From positions 1-40,283 of IMG/VR virus record IMGVR_UViG_3300035670_000538: a DNA stretch of 40,283 nucleotides; one strand, written 5' to 3'. The stretch's first letter is position 1. The number at the start of each line of letters is the position of its first letter. A model generated the notes under the pieces. The model ran no database searches. It saw nothing but the letters and a program-made list of their open reading frames with translations, and had not been told where the DNA came from. Shown piece by piece: positions 1 through 6,501 of this stretch. The stretch is from a virus. Position numbers and translations under genes: made by a program.

Positions 1-39
1 CGACTGGACGACAAGGGCAACATCGTGGAGGCCGCATGA
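1..39 (+). CDS. 3' end of the tandem-repeat protein (continues from 39154-40059)
   Basis: These 39 bases encode the last 12 residues and the stop of the repeat protein whose full copy ends at 40059; the match there is exact. The gene is cut by the contig boundary because the sequence is circular. The stop overlaps the next start as ATGA. Confidence 0.8.
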   Translation, partial: RLDDKGNIVEAA

Positions 40-127
40 TTTATCACATGATGTCCCGCCCTGACGAGTCTCGCTATTGGGACGAAGTTGCGCGGGCCGA
101 ACGCAGAGAAATGCAATTACGGACGGA
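1..127. repeat. terminal direct repeat, copy 1 (identical to 40021-40147)
   Basis: Bases 1-127 match 40021-40147 without a mismatch and the two copies diverge from the next base. A 127-base exact overlap equals a common de Bruijn k-mer size, so this is probably an assembly overlap marking a circular or circularly permuted genome, not a biological terminal repeat. Unusually, the 3' copy is followed by 136 bases of different sequence, which points to two alleles in the population. Confidence 0.85.
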
Positions 128-377
128 CACGGCGGGTAGGGCTACTGTTCGGGCTACCGGGGTCTGTGCTACCCCGGTAGAACGCACGACACCCGCCCCC
201 GTCCTTGAATGGAACGACGATCACCTGCGAGAGCGAGATGCCGACCGACTCCGGGCCGACGATGAATTTTGGGACTGGTACAAGGGGACGCTCGAAGCGC
301 GTGGCAAGTGCCTCTGCCCGAATTGTCACGCGAAGGTTGAGAAGTTCGGGCAATACTGTCAAAACTGCACATTCTAA
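36..377 (+). CDS. zinc-ribbon protein, allele 1
   Basis: 113 aa. The N-terminal 35 residues are charged. A variable Thr/Ala/Arg middle follows, then a C-terminal zinc ribbon with two CxxC pairs (CPNC and CQNC, residues about 95-111). No catalytic motif is seen; a small DNA-, RNA- or protein-binding accessory protein is a guess. It overlaps the preceding repeat-protein stop as ATGA. A second, diverged version starts at 40056: it matches here up to about residue 31, is unalignable in the middle, then becomes similar again around APVLEW/APVLDW. Confidence 0.75.
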   Translation: MIYHMMSRPDESRYWDEVARAERREMQLRTDTAGRATVRATGVCATPVERTTPAPVLEWNDDHLRERDADRLRADDEFWDWYKGTLEARGKCLCPNCHAKVEKFGQYCQNCTF

Positions 378-388
378 GGAGACACACG

Positions 389-571
389 ATGAAACTCTGC
401 AAGGACTGTACGCACTACGACCCGCCGACCGACAAGTGCCAGCACCCCGACATGGCGTACGTTCACCCCGTCAACGGTGGGCCGGAATATCTCTACGCCT
501 ATTCGTGCCGAAGGATGGGGCCGTGCGGCATGGATGCCAAGCACTTCGAGCCGAAGGAGGACAAGCCGTGA
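389..571 (+). CDS. small cysteine-rich protein
   Basis: 60 aa with Cys pairs KLCKDC near residues 4-7, then single Cys near 17, 39 and 45. This suggests one zinc- or Fe-binding knuckle. A good Shine-Dalgarno (aaggaga) lies about 8 bases upstream of the ATG. Its stop overlaps the next gene's GTG start (GTGA). Function unknown; it belongs to the run of small Cys-rich early proteins. Confidence 0.7.
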   Translation: MKLCKDCTHYDPPTDKCQHPDMAYVHPVNGGPEYLYAYSCRRMGPCGMDAKHFEPKEDKP

Positions 572-777
572 GACTGTCCACCCGTTGCACCGCCCGTCCT
601 CACGCGATATGGGACGGCCTTTGCTCCGCCTGCAAGGAACACGCCGACTTCGAGGACGCGGACTGTATTCGATGCCCACAGTGCGAACTGAACGAAGTGA
701 GCGAACCGGGGGAGTATTGCGGCGAGTGCCGACAGGCGAACGCCGATCACCGTAGAGAACTTGCGACAAACCGCTGA
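568..777 (+). CDS. small cysteine-rich zinc-ribbon-like protein
   Basis: 69 aa from a GTG start inside the previous stop (GTGA overlap). Cys residues occur as CSAC, CIRC, a single C and CGEC, spread over residues 6-53, enough for two zinc sites. A long upstream extension in the same frame exists but runs through the previous gene and lacks an RBS, so GTG568 is preferred. No family recognised. Confidence 0.6.
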   Translation: MRLSTRCTARPHAIWDGLCSACKEHADFEDADCIRCPQCELNEVSEPGEYCGECRQANADHRRELATNR

Positions 778-819
778 GAGCCGGACGCTCTCTCATTCAA
801 TCACTCAGGGAGTCAAGCC

Positions 820-1173
820 ATGAACGTCAACGACATCAAGCAGTCCAAGTATCTCAAGAAGGAGGACTGCGGCGAAGGCATCCTCGTCACGATTGCCAGT
901 CTCAAGGAACAGAACGTGGCAAAGGAGGGCGTAGAGCCGGAGATGAAGGTCTGCGTGTTCTTCCATGAGGTCGAAAAGCCAATGGTGCTGAATTCGACCA
1001 ACGCCCAACTGATTGCCAAGATTACGGGCCATGACGACGACATCGAGAACACATGGCAGGGCGCGAAGATCGTCCTGTACAACGACCCGTCCATCTCCTT
1101 CGGCGGCAAAATCACGGGCGGCATCCGTGTTCGCGCACCGCGCACGGCGGCGAAGCCGGATTTGCCGTTCTGA
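820..1173 (+). CDS. OB-fold-like phage protein with SSB-type C-terminal tail
   Basis: 117 aa. It begins MNVNDIKQSKYLKKEDC and ends in KPDLPF, very close to the DLPF tail of this phage's own SSB (4251-4652). The predicted beta-rich core contains a VLYNDPSISF-like strand followed by GG-rich turns and an IRVR strand. It sits upstream of Bet/RecT and SSB. The SSB-type tail suggests it docks on the same partners as SSB or binds ssDNA; that role is inference. GGGAG precedes the ATG. Confidence 0.6.
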   Translation: MNVNDIKQSKYLKKEDCGEGILVTIASLKEQNVAKEGVEPEMKVCVFFHEVEKPMVLNSTNAQLIAKITGHDDDIENTWQGAKIVLYNDPSISFGGKITGGIRVRAPRTAAKPDLPF

Positions 1174-1180
1174 CCTAATC

Positions 1181-1202
1181 GGGGGCGGTTTGCGCCGCCC
1201 CC
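1181..1202 (+). terminator. GC hairpin, possible intrinsic terminator or processing site
   Basis: GGGGGCGG (1181-1188), loop TTTGCG, CCGCCCCC (1195-1202): 8 perfect base pairs just after the stop at 1173 and before the gene at 1222. It is followed by AACTTTACC, a weak U tract, so it may attenuate or stabilise rather than fully terminate. Confidence 0.45.
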
Positions 1203-1221
1203 AACTTTACCGAAAGGGAAT

Positions 1222-1446
1222 ATGCTCCAAGCGAAAAACGATAGGTGGTACTTGCAGGGCGGGGCCTGGGAAACAACGGGCCACGACTTCAAACCCGGCG
1301 ACAGACTCAAGTTGAACCTCCGAGCCGAAGACCTTGCCGCCTGTGCCGACGAGGAGGGATGGGTGCAGGTCTTCGTCGCCCGGAGGATGGACGTGGACGA
1401 GTCGGCCAAGTACACGCACAGTGTTTATTTCCGAGAGACGAAATGA
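1222..1446 (+). CDS. hypothetical protein, 74 aa
   Basis: A small soluble protein rich in Trp, Asp and Arg, reading like a mixed beta fold with no Cys pair or membrane segment. The start is supported by an AAAGGG Shine-Dalgarno just upstream and by the 3' ATGA overlap with the next gene. Function unknown; it lies in the recombination/early block. Confidence 0.6.
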   Translation: MLQAKNDRWYLQGGAWETTGHDFKPGDRLKLNLRAEDLAACADEEGWVQVFVARRMDVDESAKYTHSVYFRETK

Positions 1447-1838
1447 CCGAAGAACTGGGGCATTACACGGAGATCGCCGCAACGCAACTCGACACCTCAA
1501 GCGGCCACAACCTCGCCGAGCATCTCCTCACGTTGAGTGCGGCCATTGGCCGAGTCGGGTCAATCGTGGTCTTCACGGAGGGCAAGTTGCTACGGGCCGA
1601 GCGGCATCATCGGGACGAGTGCCTGAAAGCCAACGGGGACGTATCGGAGGCCCGTATCTCAGCAATACGTCTCGATGATGATGAACCCGCAGTCGGACCG
1701 CCAAGTGCCGCTGTGGATCCTCGCCACGCTTCCCAAGTCGATCGCCCTGCGTCTCGCGTCCAACGTCCTTCGGTTGAACGGGATGGACGTTCGCGACCTG
1801 TCGAAGCCCGCGCACGTCAACGGGAGCATCTTCGATGA
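1443..1838 (+). CDS. hypothetical protein with doubtful C-terminus
   Basis: 131 aa as read. The first about 75 residues (helical, Ala/Leu/Glu-rich, to about base 1670) look like a real protein. The remainder, to the stop at 1838, has poor codon usage and is Pro/Arg/Ser-rich, like an out-of-frame translation. A better frame opens at 1627 and continues to 1989 in the +1 phase. Either the two genes overlap by 164 bases or a frameshift lies between 1624 and 1674. Confidence 0.45.
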   Translation: MTEELGHYTEIAATQLDTSSGHNLAEHLLTLSAAIGRVGSIVVFTEGKLLRAERHHRDECLKANGDVSEARISAIRLDDDEPAVGPPSAAVDPRHASQVDRPASRVQRPSVERDGRSRPVEARARQREHLR

Positions 1839-1989
1839 GATGCGGCACATGATGGAAGCCCTCGGCGGTATCGCCAAGCGTGCCGAACTTGTGCCGGAGA
1901 ATGTCCCCGCGCTCCGCAAGTTGTCCCGCGAGATGCAGTCAACCCTTGAACAGTTCAACAATGAACTCGACGCGGCGGAGGCCAAATGA
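1675..1989 (+). CDS. hypothetical helical protein, 104 aa
   Basis: Typical codon usage (CTG, ATC, GCC, AAG) over its whole length argues that this frame is genuine. The product is helical, with a C-terminal amphipathic segment near SREMQSTLEQFNNELD. The start is uncertain: three tandem ATGs (1675, 1678, 1681) lack a close Shine-Dalgarno, and the frame is open back to 1627. It may therefore be the second half of a protein begun at 1443. It overlaps the next start by 4 bases. Confidence 0.6.
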   Translation: MMMNPQSDRQVPLWILATLPKSIALRLASNVLRLNGMDVRDLSKPAHVNGSIFDEMRHMMEALGGIAKRAELVPENVPALRKLSREMQSTLEQFNNELDAAEAK

Positions 1990-2204
1990 AGAACCCCATC
2001 GACCCGAATGTTGTCTACAGCGCCCGCGAAGCCGCCGAACTGTTCTCTGTGTCGCCTTCGACCGTCACCCGTTGGGCGAAGGCCCGGCGATTGATCCCCG
2101 TCCCCGGCTGTCAGCGTCCGCTCAAGTTCCTCGGTGAGCGGCTGATTGAGTTCGCACGGGGAAACGCATCCATGATTCAAGCGCACCAGCGGAGGGCCGC
2201 ATGA
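1986..2204 (+). CDS. helix-turn-helix DNA-binding protein (excisionase/MerR-like)
   Basis: 72 aa with a winged-helix/HTH core at about residues 11-45: YSAREAAELFSVSPSTVTRW, then a basic turn and a wing. This is the typical small AlpA/Xis/MerR-type DNA-binding domain, without a catalytic or effector domain. With no integrase in the window, a role as transcriptional or replication regulator is more likely than excision. ATGA overlaps on both sides place it in the operon. Confidence 0.7.
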   Translation: MKNPIDPNVVYSAREAAELFSVSPSTVTRWAKARRLIPVPGCQRPLKFLGERLIEFARGNASMIQAHQRRAA

Positions 2205-2317
2205 TGAAGCGTCTGTTTTTCCTCACCCTCGGCCTCGTCGCCGTCGGTACGTTCGTCGCGTGGTTCCAGTCCATCTCATTCGATCTTGACTTCACCGAAC
2301 GCTCCATCTCGGAATAA
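2201..2317 (+). CDS. 38-aa single-span membrane protein
   Basis: Starts MMKRLFFLTLGL and has one hydrophobic stretch at about residues 5-24, then a short acidic tail. The ATG overlaps the previous stop (ATGA). The positive N-terminus followed by a hydrophobic core could be an anchor or an uncleaved signal peptide. Function unknown. Confidence 0.5.
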   Translation: MMKRLFFLTLGLVAVGTFVAWFQSISFDLDFTERSISE

Positions 2318-2344
2318 TCCATCCACCATTCAAAGGGTGCTGCC

Positions 2345-2845
2345 ATGTCAGCCGCCAGAAGTAAGCCCGAAGTCCTCGAATCCGAACCCGTCGAAGGCCC
2401 ACCGATGGGCCTGATGTTCCCCGACAGAGTTCTCCACAAGTCCGAGTGGCCCGTCGTTGCCAACTCGCTCATCGACCGGATGCTCGAGGCGACCGATGCT
2501 CCGACCGCCTACGTCCTCATGGCTCAGGTCGAAGAAGTGATCGCCACGGCGAAGAAGCAACTCAAGCCGAAGGTGATGCTGGCCGCTGCCGGAACGCACC
2601 TGAACATCGGCGGGGCGAAGGTGGAGTACCGCAGGTCGGCGGGGAAGTGGGACTATCGGAACGACGTGAAACTCCGGCAATTGGAAGACGAGATCGCCAC
2701 GCTCTCCGAACTGGCCGATGCCCGGAAGAAGATGCTCCAAGCGTTGACCGAACCCGTCTACGACACGGAACTCGGCTCGGAGGTACAGCCGGCGGTCCAG
2801 TCCGATCCGGTCTACACCGTCGCCGTCACCTTCCCGAAGGAGTGA
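2345..2845 (+). CDS. recombination-block hypothetical protein, 166 aa
   Basis: Acidic N-terminus, a helix with KKQLKPK near the middle, a GGAKVEYR/KWDY segment, then a coiled-coil-like stretch (about residues 100-130, LRQLEDEIATLSELADARKK). Proteins of this look often sit directly before RecT/Bet genes in phages, and here the Bet start follows 4 bases after the stop. A role in homologous annealing or nuclease assembly is inference from position. Confidence 0.6.
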   Translation: MSAARSKPEVLESEPVEGPPMGLMFPDRVLHKSEWPVVANSLIDRMLEATDAPTAYVLMAQVEEVIATAKKQLKPKVMLAAAGTHLNIGGAKVEYRRSAGKWDYRNDVKLRQLEDEIATLSELADARKKMLQALTEPVYDTELGSEVQPAVQSDPVYTVAVTFPKE

Positions 2846-2849
2846 GGAC

Positions 2850-3854
2850 ATGGAACCCACGACCGCTCTCACGAAGTCCGAGGAGTACAAGTTGCTCCCG
2901 GAGGACATCAAGACCCTGGTGGACTCGAACATCATCCCGAAGGATACGCCCGAAGGGACGATCCGGCTGTTCGGGAAGTTCTGCGCCGAGTCCCGCCTGT
3001 CACCGTTCAAGCGTCAGGTCCATCTCATCGGGCGCAAGACGAAGGACGGGATGAAGTATTCGATCCAGACGGGCATCGACGGATACCGCTCGATCGCGGA
3101 CCGCACGGGACGGTATGCCGGTTCGGACGATTACCGCTTCAACGACACGCTGACGGAGTATCAGCACATCGTCACCGAGAAGGGCAAACCCCCGGTGACG
3201 GCAACGGCGACCGTCTACAAGATCGTATCGGGGATGCGCGTCCCGTTCACGGCGACCGCACGGTGGGATGAATACGCCCAGACGAAGTTCGACGGGTCGT
3301 TGAATCCCATCTGGTCGAAGATGCCGTACCTGATGATCGGCAAGTGCGCCGAAGCCCTTGCGCTCCGCAAGGCGTTCCCGGACGAACTCGGCGGGATTTA
3401 CACCGACGAAGAAATGGCTCAGGCCGAAGTTGTCGAAGTGCCGTCCTCGGTCGGGGCGGCAGAGGCGAAGCGGGGGGATGCGGGCCCATATACCCGTCCC
3501 GTCCAAACCGGACAGGAAACCCCCGCCGAGTCCTCCGTCGATGAAGCCGTCCGCAATGAATTGGGCGGGGAGCGCGTAGAGCATCCGGTCACGCAACCGG
3601 CCAAACTCCACCCGACGAAGGGCGACGTGCTGAAGCTCGATGCCGAGCGCAAGAAGCGGTCGATCGCGCTGGAAGTCGTGAAGTTGTGGCTCAGGGACCG
3701 CTATCAGGTCGCAGCCGCCACGGAACTCACGATGGAGCAATACGACGAACTCCGCAACCGCATCATCCCCGGTCTGGACAAGGGGACGATCATGGCCGTC
3801 GACCTCACCATATGGCCGAACCCGCTGGCGAACGAGGAAAGGAGCGCGGCATGA
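2850..3854 (+). CDS. bet: Bet/RecT-family single-strand annealing protein
   Basis: 334 aa. The N-terminal 200 residues match the lambda-Bet/RecT pattern: a segment with LSPFKRQVHLIGRK, then YSIQTGIDGYRSIADRTG, a WSKMPYLMIGKCAEALALRKAFP helix region and an acidic YTDEEM. The C-terminal about 130 residues are variable and charged. It anneals complementary ssDNA in phage recombination and in end or gap repair, normally with an exonuclease (none recognised here) and SSB. It is flanked by an accessory gene upstream and SSB downstream. Confidence 0.88.
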   Translation: MEPTTALTKSEEYKLLPEDIKTLVDSNIIPKDTPEGTIRLFGKFCAESRLSPFKRQVHLIGRKTKDGMKYSIQTGIDGYRSIADRTGRYAGSDDYRFNDTLTEYQHIVTEKGKPPVTATATVYKIVSGMRVPFTATARWDEYAQTKFDGSLNPIWSKMPYLMIGKCAEALALRKAFPDELGGIYTDEEMAQAEVVEVPSSVGAAEAKRGDAGPYTRPVQTGQETPAESSVDEAVRNELGGERVEHPVTQPAKLHPTKGDVLKLDAERKKRSIALEVVKLWLRDRYQVAAATELTMEQYDELRNRIIPGLDKGTIMAVDLTIWPNPLANEERSAA

Positions 3855-4108
3855 TGACCTTCGCCATTCACGTCCCCACGGGCCAGCCGTGCCTTGTCAT
3901 CGACCAGGAGTTCCATCACCAGTACGACCGGGAGGGGCGGAGGATCATCGGACGGTATGCGACGATGCTGGTGGAGTTCATGGGCCACGCGAAGCGTACC
4001 GTCCCGGCGGAAGAGGTCGAGATCGTGAAGTTCAAGTCGAAGGAATACGAGTTCCGCCCGTCGCGTGAGTTCAAGGCGTGGCAGGGCAATCGCAGGCAAG
4101 CGGCGTAA
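3851..4108 (+). CDS. hypothetical protein, 85 aa
   Basis: Starts with MMTFAIHVPTGQPC inside the stop of bet (ATGA). A small basic beta-rich protein with a C-terminal Arg/Gln tail. No motif recognised. Its position between bet and ssb suggests the recombination operon. Confidence 0.6.
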   Translation: MMTFAIHVPTGQPCLVIDQEFHHQYDREGRRIIGRYATMLVEFMGHAKRTVPAEEVEIVKFKSKEYEFRPSREFKAWQGNRRQAA

Positions 4109-4250
4109 TCACTCACTCTCACGCGGTGCGGATCGTTGCGGCGGACGGCGAGGCGACGAGCGGGACGAGTCCCAGCGGCCTCAAGGTGAATGTGTCGGCT
4201 AGGGCGCAAAGGTCGCGTCCGCATCGCGTGGGTTAATCGAAAGGGAGAAC
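4109..4250. other. 142-base intergenic stretch upstream of ssb
   Basis: No convincing open frame. It contains a small GGGA-CGAG-TCCC hairpin near 4160-4172 and a clear AAAGGGAG Shine-Dalgarno before the ssb ATG at 4251. No clear -35/-10 pair was found. It may hold regulatory RNA structure for ssb. Confidence 0.4.
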
Positions 4251-4652
4251 ATGGCACGAAGCGTCAATTTCGCGGTACTCATCGGGAACCTCACGAAAGC
4301 CCCGGAGGTGAGGTACACCGGGGCGGGAGTGGCCGTCGCAACCTTCACCGTCGCCACGAACAAGGAGTGGACGGGGGCCGATGGCATCAAGTCTGAGGCC
4401 GTCCAGTATCACAACATCGTCGCGTGGCGCAAGCTGGCGGAGATCTGCGGCGAATATCTCAAGAAGGGGTCGAAGGTGTACGTGAAGGGCGAGATTGGCT
4501 ACCGGTCCTACGACAAGGACGGCATCAAGAAGTACATCACGGAAATCACCATCGACGAGATGACGATGCTCGACGGGAAGAAGTCGGACGAACACGCCGA
4601 GCCGGTTGCGGCTGGCGCACCGGAATCGAAGGACGGGGATCTGCCCTTCTGA
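4251..4652 (+). CDS. ssb: single-stranded DNA-binding protein
   Basis: 133 aa, OB fold. Typical N-terminus MARSVNFAVLIGNLTKAPEV, then ATFTVATNKEW, the IVAWRKLAEICGEYLKKG helix, VYVKGEIGYRSY and the IDEM strand, followed by a short linker and the acidic tail DGDLPF that recruits partner proteins. It is shorter than E. coli SSB because the linker is short. It protects ssDNA in replication and works with Bet. The next gene starts one base inside its stop (TGATG). Confidence 0.93.
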   Translation: MARSVNFAVLIGNLTKAPEVRYTGAGVAVATFTVATNKEWTGADGIKSEAVQYHNIVAWRKLAEICGEYLKKGSKVYVKGEIGYRSYDKDGIKKYITEITIDEMTMLDGKKSDEHAEPVAAGAPESKDGDLPF

Positions 4653-5458
4653 TGCGGCACATCGACTTGTTCTCTGGCATCGGGGGCTTCGCTCTGGCTG
4701 CGTCTTGGGTATGGGGCGATGAATACGAGAACGTAGGCCACTCTGAAGTTGAGCCGTACGCCTGCAAGGTCTATCACAAACACTTTAGCGGGAGCAAATG
4801 TCTTGGCGACATCACGAAGATCGAATGGCAAGAAGGGCAAGCCGACCTCATCACCGGGGGATTCCCCTGCCAGCCCCACTCCGTCGCAGGGAAGAGGAAG
4901 GGCGCAGAGGATTCGCGGGATTTATGGGGAGAGTGCGTCCGCGCCGTTCGCGTGGTACGACCCCGATTCGCACTCTTCGAGAATGTCCCAGGCCTGTTTA
5001 TTTCCAACGGAGGAAGGTTCTTCAACCGAGTTGTGTCTGACCTGGCCTCAATCGGGTATGATGCGGAATGGCAAGTGCTATCGGCTGAGGCTGTCGGTGC
5101 GCCACACCTACGCAAGAGGGTCTGGATTGTTGCCTACCCCAAAAGTATCGGACTCACGCGAAGGACTCAATTCGGGGAAAGTAACCGAGAACAGGGGGGG
5201 GTATGGATCAACGTAAGGCCGAGAGACGGGGCAAGATTCGGGGCATCGTTGAACGAAGTTGTGAAGTGGCCCACGCCAACAACTCGCGATCACAAGGACG
5301 GGACAAGTGGCAACGGGAGAACGGACATACTTGGTCAGGCGGTTGGCCCGACGAAGGAGAATGGTTCGCTCAATCCGGCATGGGTAGAATATCTCATGGG
5401 GTACCCTCTAGGGTGGACAGACTTAAGGGACTCGGAAACGCCATCGTACCCCAAGTAG
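4652..5458 (+). CDS. dcm: DNA C5-cytosine methyltransferase, reading frame interrupted at a G8 tract
   Basis: 268 aa as read. Motifs: DLFSGIGGF (I, residues 5-13), GGFPCQPHS (IV, catalytic Cys73), FENVPG (VI), RKRVWIVAY (VIII). The expected motif X (LGNAIVPQ) is missing here but is found 20 codons from the end of the -1 frame (5203-5496). A -1 shift, or one extra G, at the G8 run 5194-5201 gives a 281-aa protein ending at 5496 with all motifs. It would methylate cytosine in a short site, probably to evade restriction. Real frameshift, phase variation or assembly error are all possible. Confidence 0.8.
   Translation: MRHIDLFSGIGGFALAASWVWGDEYENVGHSEVEPYACKVYHKHFSGSKCLGDITKIEWQEGQADLITGGFPCQPHSVAGKRKGAEDSRDLWGECVRAVRVVRPRFALFENVPGLFISNGGRFFNRVVSDLASIGYDAEWQVLSAEAVGAPHLRKRVWIVAYPKSIGLTRRTQFGESNREQGGVWINVRPRDGARFGASLNEVVKWPTPTTRDHKDGTSGNGRTDILGQAVGPTKENGSLNPAWVEYLMGYPLGWTDLRDSETPSYPK
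4749..5216 (+). other. second conserved-looking frame overlapping the methyltransferase
   Basis: In the +1 phase relative to the methyltransferase, bases about 4930-5216 read FAWYDPDSHSS, then TWPQSGMMRNGKCYRLR and GLLPTP. From memory these motifs recur in phage proteins annotated as DNA-methylase-like. With the same one-base correction at the G8 run this frame runs on into WPTPTTRDHKD, GSLNPAWVEYLMG and PLGWTDL (about 5265-5430). It is either an overprinted gene or a conserved shadow frame that databases record as a protein. No good start codon or RBS was identified. Confidence 0.3.
5194..5201 (+). repeat. G8 homopolymer in the methyltransferase gene
   Basis: Eight consecutive G bases between the motif VIII and motif X coding segments. 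Changing the length by +1 or -2, or a -1 ribosomal slip here, rejoins the two halves of the methyltransferase. The same change also rejoins the two parts of the overlapping frame, so one event explains both breaks. Confidence 0.85.
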
Positions 5459-5496
5459 CATACCAAATTCTCAAGCCGCTGAAAGACCCGATCTAA
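5203..5496 (+). CDS. C-terminal part of the C5 methyltransferase (motif X) in the -1 frame
   Basis: This frame carries AHANNSRSQGR, then SHGVPSRVDRLKGLGNAIVP (motifs IX/X) and QVAYQILKPL, which is how full-length phage C5 methyltransferases end. Motif X packs against motif I in the SAM site, so a product lacking it should be inactive or altered. It is unlikely to be translated alone: the ATG at 5203 has only the G tract as a pseudo-RBS. Its stop overlaps the next ATG (5496). Confidence 0.65.
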   Translation: MDQRKAERRGKIRGIVERSCEVAHANNSRSQGRDKWQRENGHTWSGGWPDEGEWFAQSGMGRISHGVPSRVDRLKGLGNAIVPQVAYQILKPLKDPI

Positions 5497-5909
5497 TGCC
5501 CGAACCTCTCCCCATCTTCACCGGAACCGTCCTCAACGGTCGCCTGACACTTGACGAGCCGGAGCGATTCAAGCGATATGTGCAATCGCTCTCTGGCCGC
5601 GTTGTGGACGTGACGGTGGGCAAGCACCGCGAACGTCGCAGTAACCCCCAGAACGCGCTCTACTGGTCGTGCTACGTCGCACCCCTAGCCGCGCATCACG
5701 GTTGGGACGCTGACGATATGCACGAATACCTCAAGCTCGAATGCAACCCCGTCATGCTCCACGTCAACGGACAGGAGGTCAAGGTGGGAGGTTCGACCGC
5801 GAAGATGGATCGCGCAGAGTTCACGGCATTCCTCGAACGCATCGAGCGTCATCCGGTGGCGGAGGGTTTCGTCTTCCCCCATGAAGATCGGGTGGAGGTT
5901 CCGGCGTGA
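5496..5909 (+). CDS. NinB/Orf-like recombination mediator
   Basis: 137 aa. It has the NinB-like order of elements: a basic VGKHRERRSNPQNALYW segment (RSxxQNxxYW type), a helix with AAHHGWDADDMHEYLK, then GGSTAKMDRAEFTAFLERIE and a short C-terminal strand. Lambda Orf (NinB) binds SSB-coated DNA and helps load the annealase, which fits the neighbouring bet and ssb. Similarity is by motif order only. Confidence 0.65.
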   Translation: MPEPLPIFTGTVLNGRLTLDEPERFKRYVQSLSGRVVDVTVGKHRERRSNPQNALYWSCYVAPLAAHHGWDADDMHEYLKLECNPVMLHVNGQEVKVGGSTAKMDRAEFTAFLERIERHPVAEGFVFPHEDRVEVPA

Positions 5910-5918
5910 AGAATTCAC

Positions 5919-5947
5919 TTGACATCGGGACAGGAATTCCGTACAAT
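5919..5947 (+). promoter_or_regulatory. near-consensus sigma70 promoter
   Basis: -35 TTGACA (5919-5924), spacer of exactly 17 bases, -10 TACAAT (5942-5947). The spacer ends in a GGAATTCC palindrome that could be an operator. It lies just after the NinB-like stop (5909), and transcription would start near 5954 into the structured leader and the HNH/replication genes. It is the best promoter in the window. Confidence 0.8.
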
Positions 5948-6141
5948 GTCGCCGGAAGGTTTCACCAACGTTGCGTCGATACAACGGGCTTGAGTTCTCA
6001 CTCAATTCCCCGTGTCCTGTGCTGTTCTATCCATTTCGCTTCGGCGGACGTGGGTGAACCTTCCACACAGGCGCGGGGAATTTTTGTTTGTACGCCCCGC
6101 CCAATTCCCTCACCACATAGGAGCATGAAAGGGTATGGGGC
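5948..6141 (+). ncRNA. candidate structured 5' leader of the replication operon
   Basis: About 190 noncoding bases between the promoter and the ATG at 6142. Complementary pairs: GGAAGGTTTCACC (5954-5966) with GGTGAACCTTCC (6053-6064, one bulge); AATTCCCCG (6004-6012) with CGGGGAATT (6074-6082, perfect); a C(UUCG)G-closed hairpin CGC-TTCG-GCG (6037-6046); and an alternative GCGGGG (6073-6078) with CCCCGC (6095-6100). The first two interleave in pseudoknot order, and the last competes with the second. This suggests a switch or attenuator. A 79-codon open frame through it looks non-coding. Confidence 0.45.
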
Positions 6142-6501
6142 ATGAAATACGCAGACAAGCTCAAGGATCCGCGCTGGCAGAAGAAACGGTTGGAGGTGTT
6201 CCAGCGGGACGGGTTTTCTTGTCGGGCTTGCGGTGACACTACGAAGACCCTCAACGTCCACCATTTGCGATACAAGAAAGGCGGTGAACCGTGGGAGTCG
6301 CCACTGTCTGATTTGATGACGCTGTGCGAGTACTGTCACGAGGAAGAGACAAATCGTAGGGCCGATTTTGAATCGGCACTACTGGAAATGCTGAGGGCTA
6401 GGAATTGGACCTGCCAAGACATAGAAATGTTGACGCGGTCTGTTATGGTCGGCTATATCGGGCCTTGGTTTACCGGCCAAACGGGAAAGGTGGGGAAGTA
6501 A
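6142..6501 (+). CDS. HNH endonuclease
   Basis: 119 aa. The HNH core has zinc ligands C27/C30 (SCRAC) and C62/C65 (CEYC), the catalytic-type HH pair at 40-41 (LNVHHL) and H66. The N-terminus (WQKKRLEVFQRDGFSC) is typical of small phage HNH proteins. The start is supported by AAAGGG about 9 bases upstream. It is the first gene after the promoter at 5919 and its stop overlaps the next ATG. Free-standing homing nuclease or packaging/replication helper are both possible. Confidence 0.82.
   Translation: MKYADKLKDPRWQKKRLEVFQRDGFSCRACGDTTKTLNVHHLRYKKGGEPWESPLSDLMTLCEYCHEEETNRRADFESALLEMLRARNWTCQDIEMLTRSVMVGYIGPWFTGQTGKVGK

Noticed and set aside
1986-2204. Excisionase implying a temperate phage
   Set aside because: The HTH fits, but no integrase, attachment site or repressor is visible in a nearly complete genome, so lysogeny is not supported.
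5906-6145. 79-codon + frame between the NinB-like and HNH genes
   Set aside because: It spans a near-perfect promoter and a structured leader, has poor codon use and no RBS.
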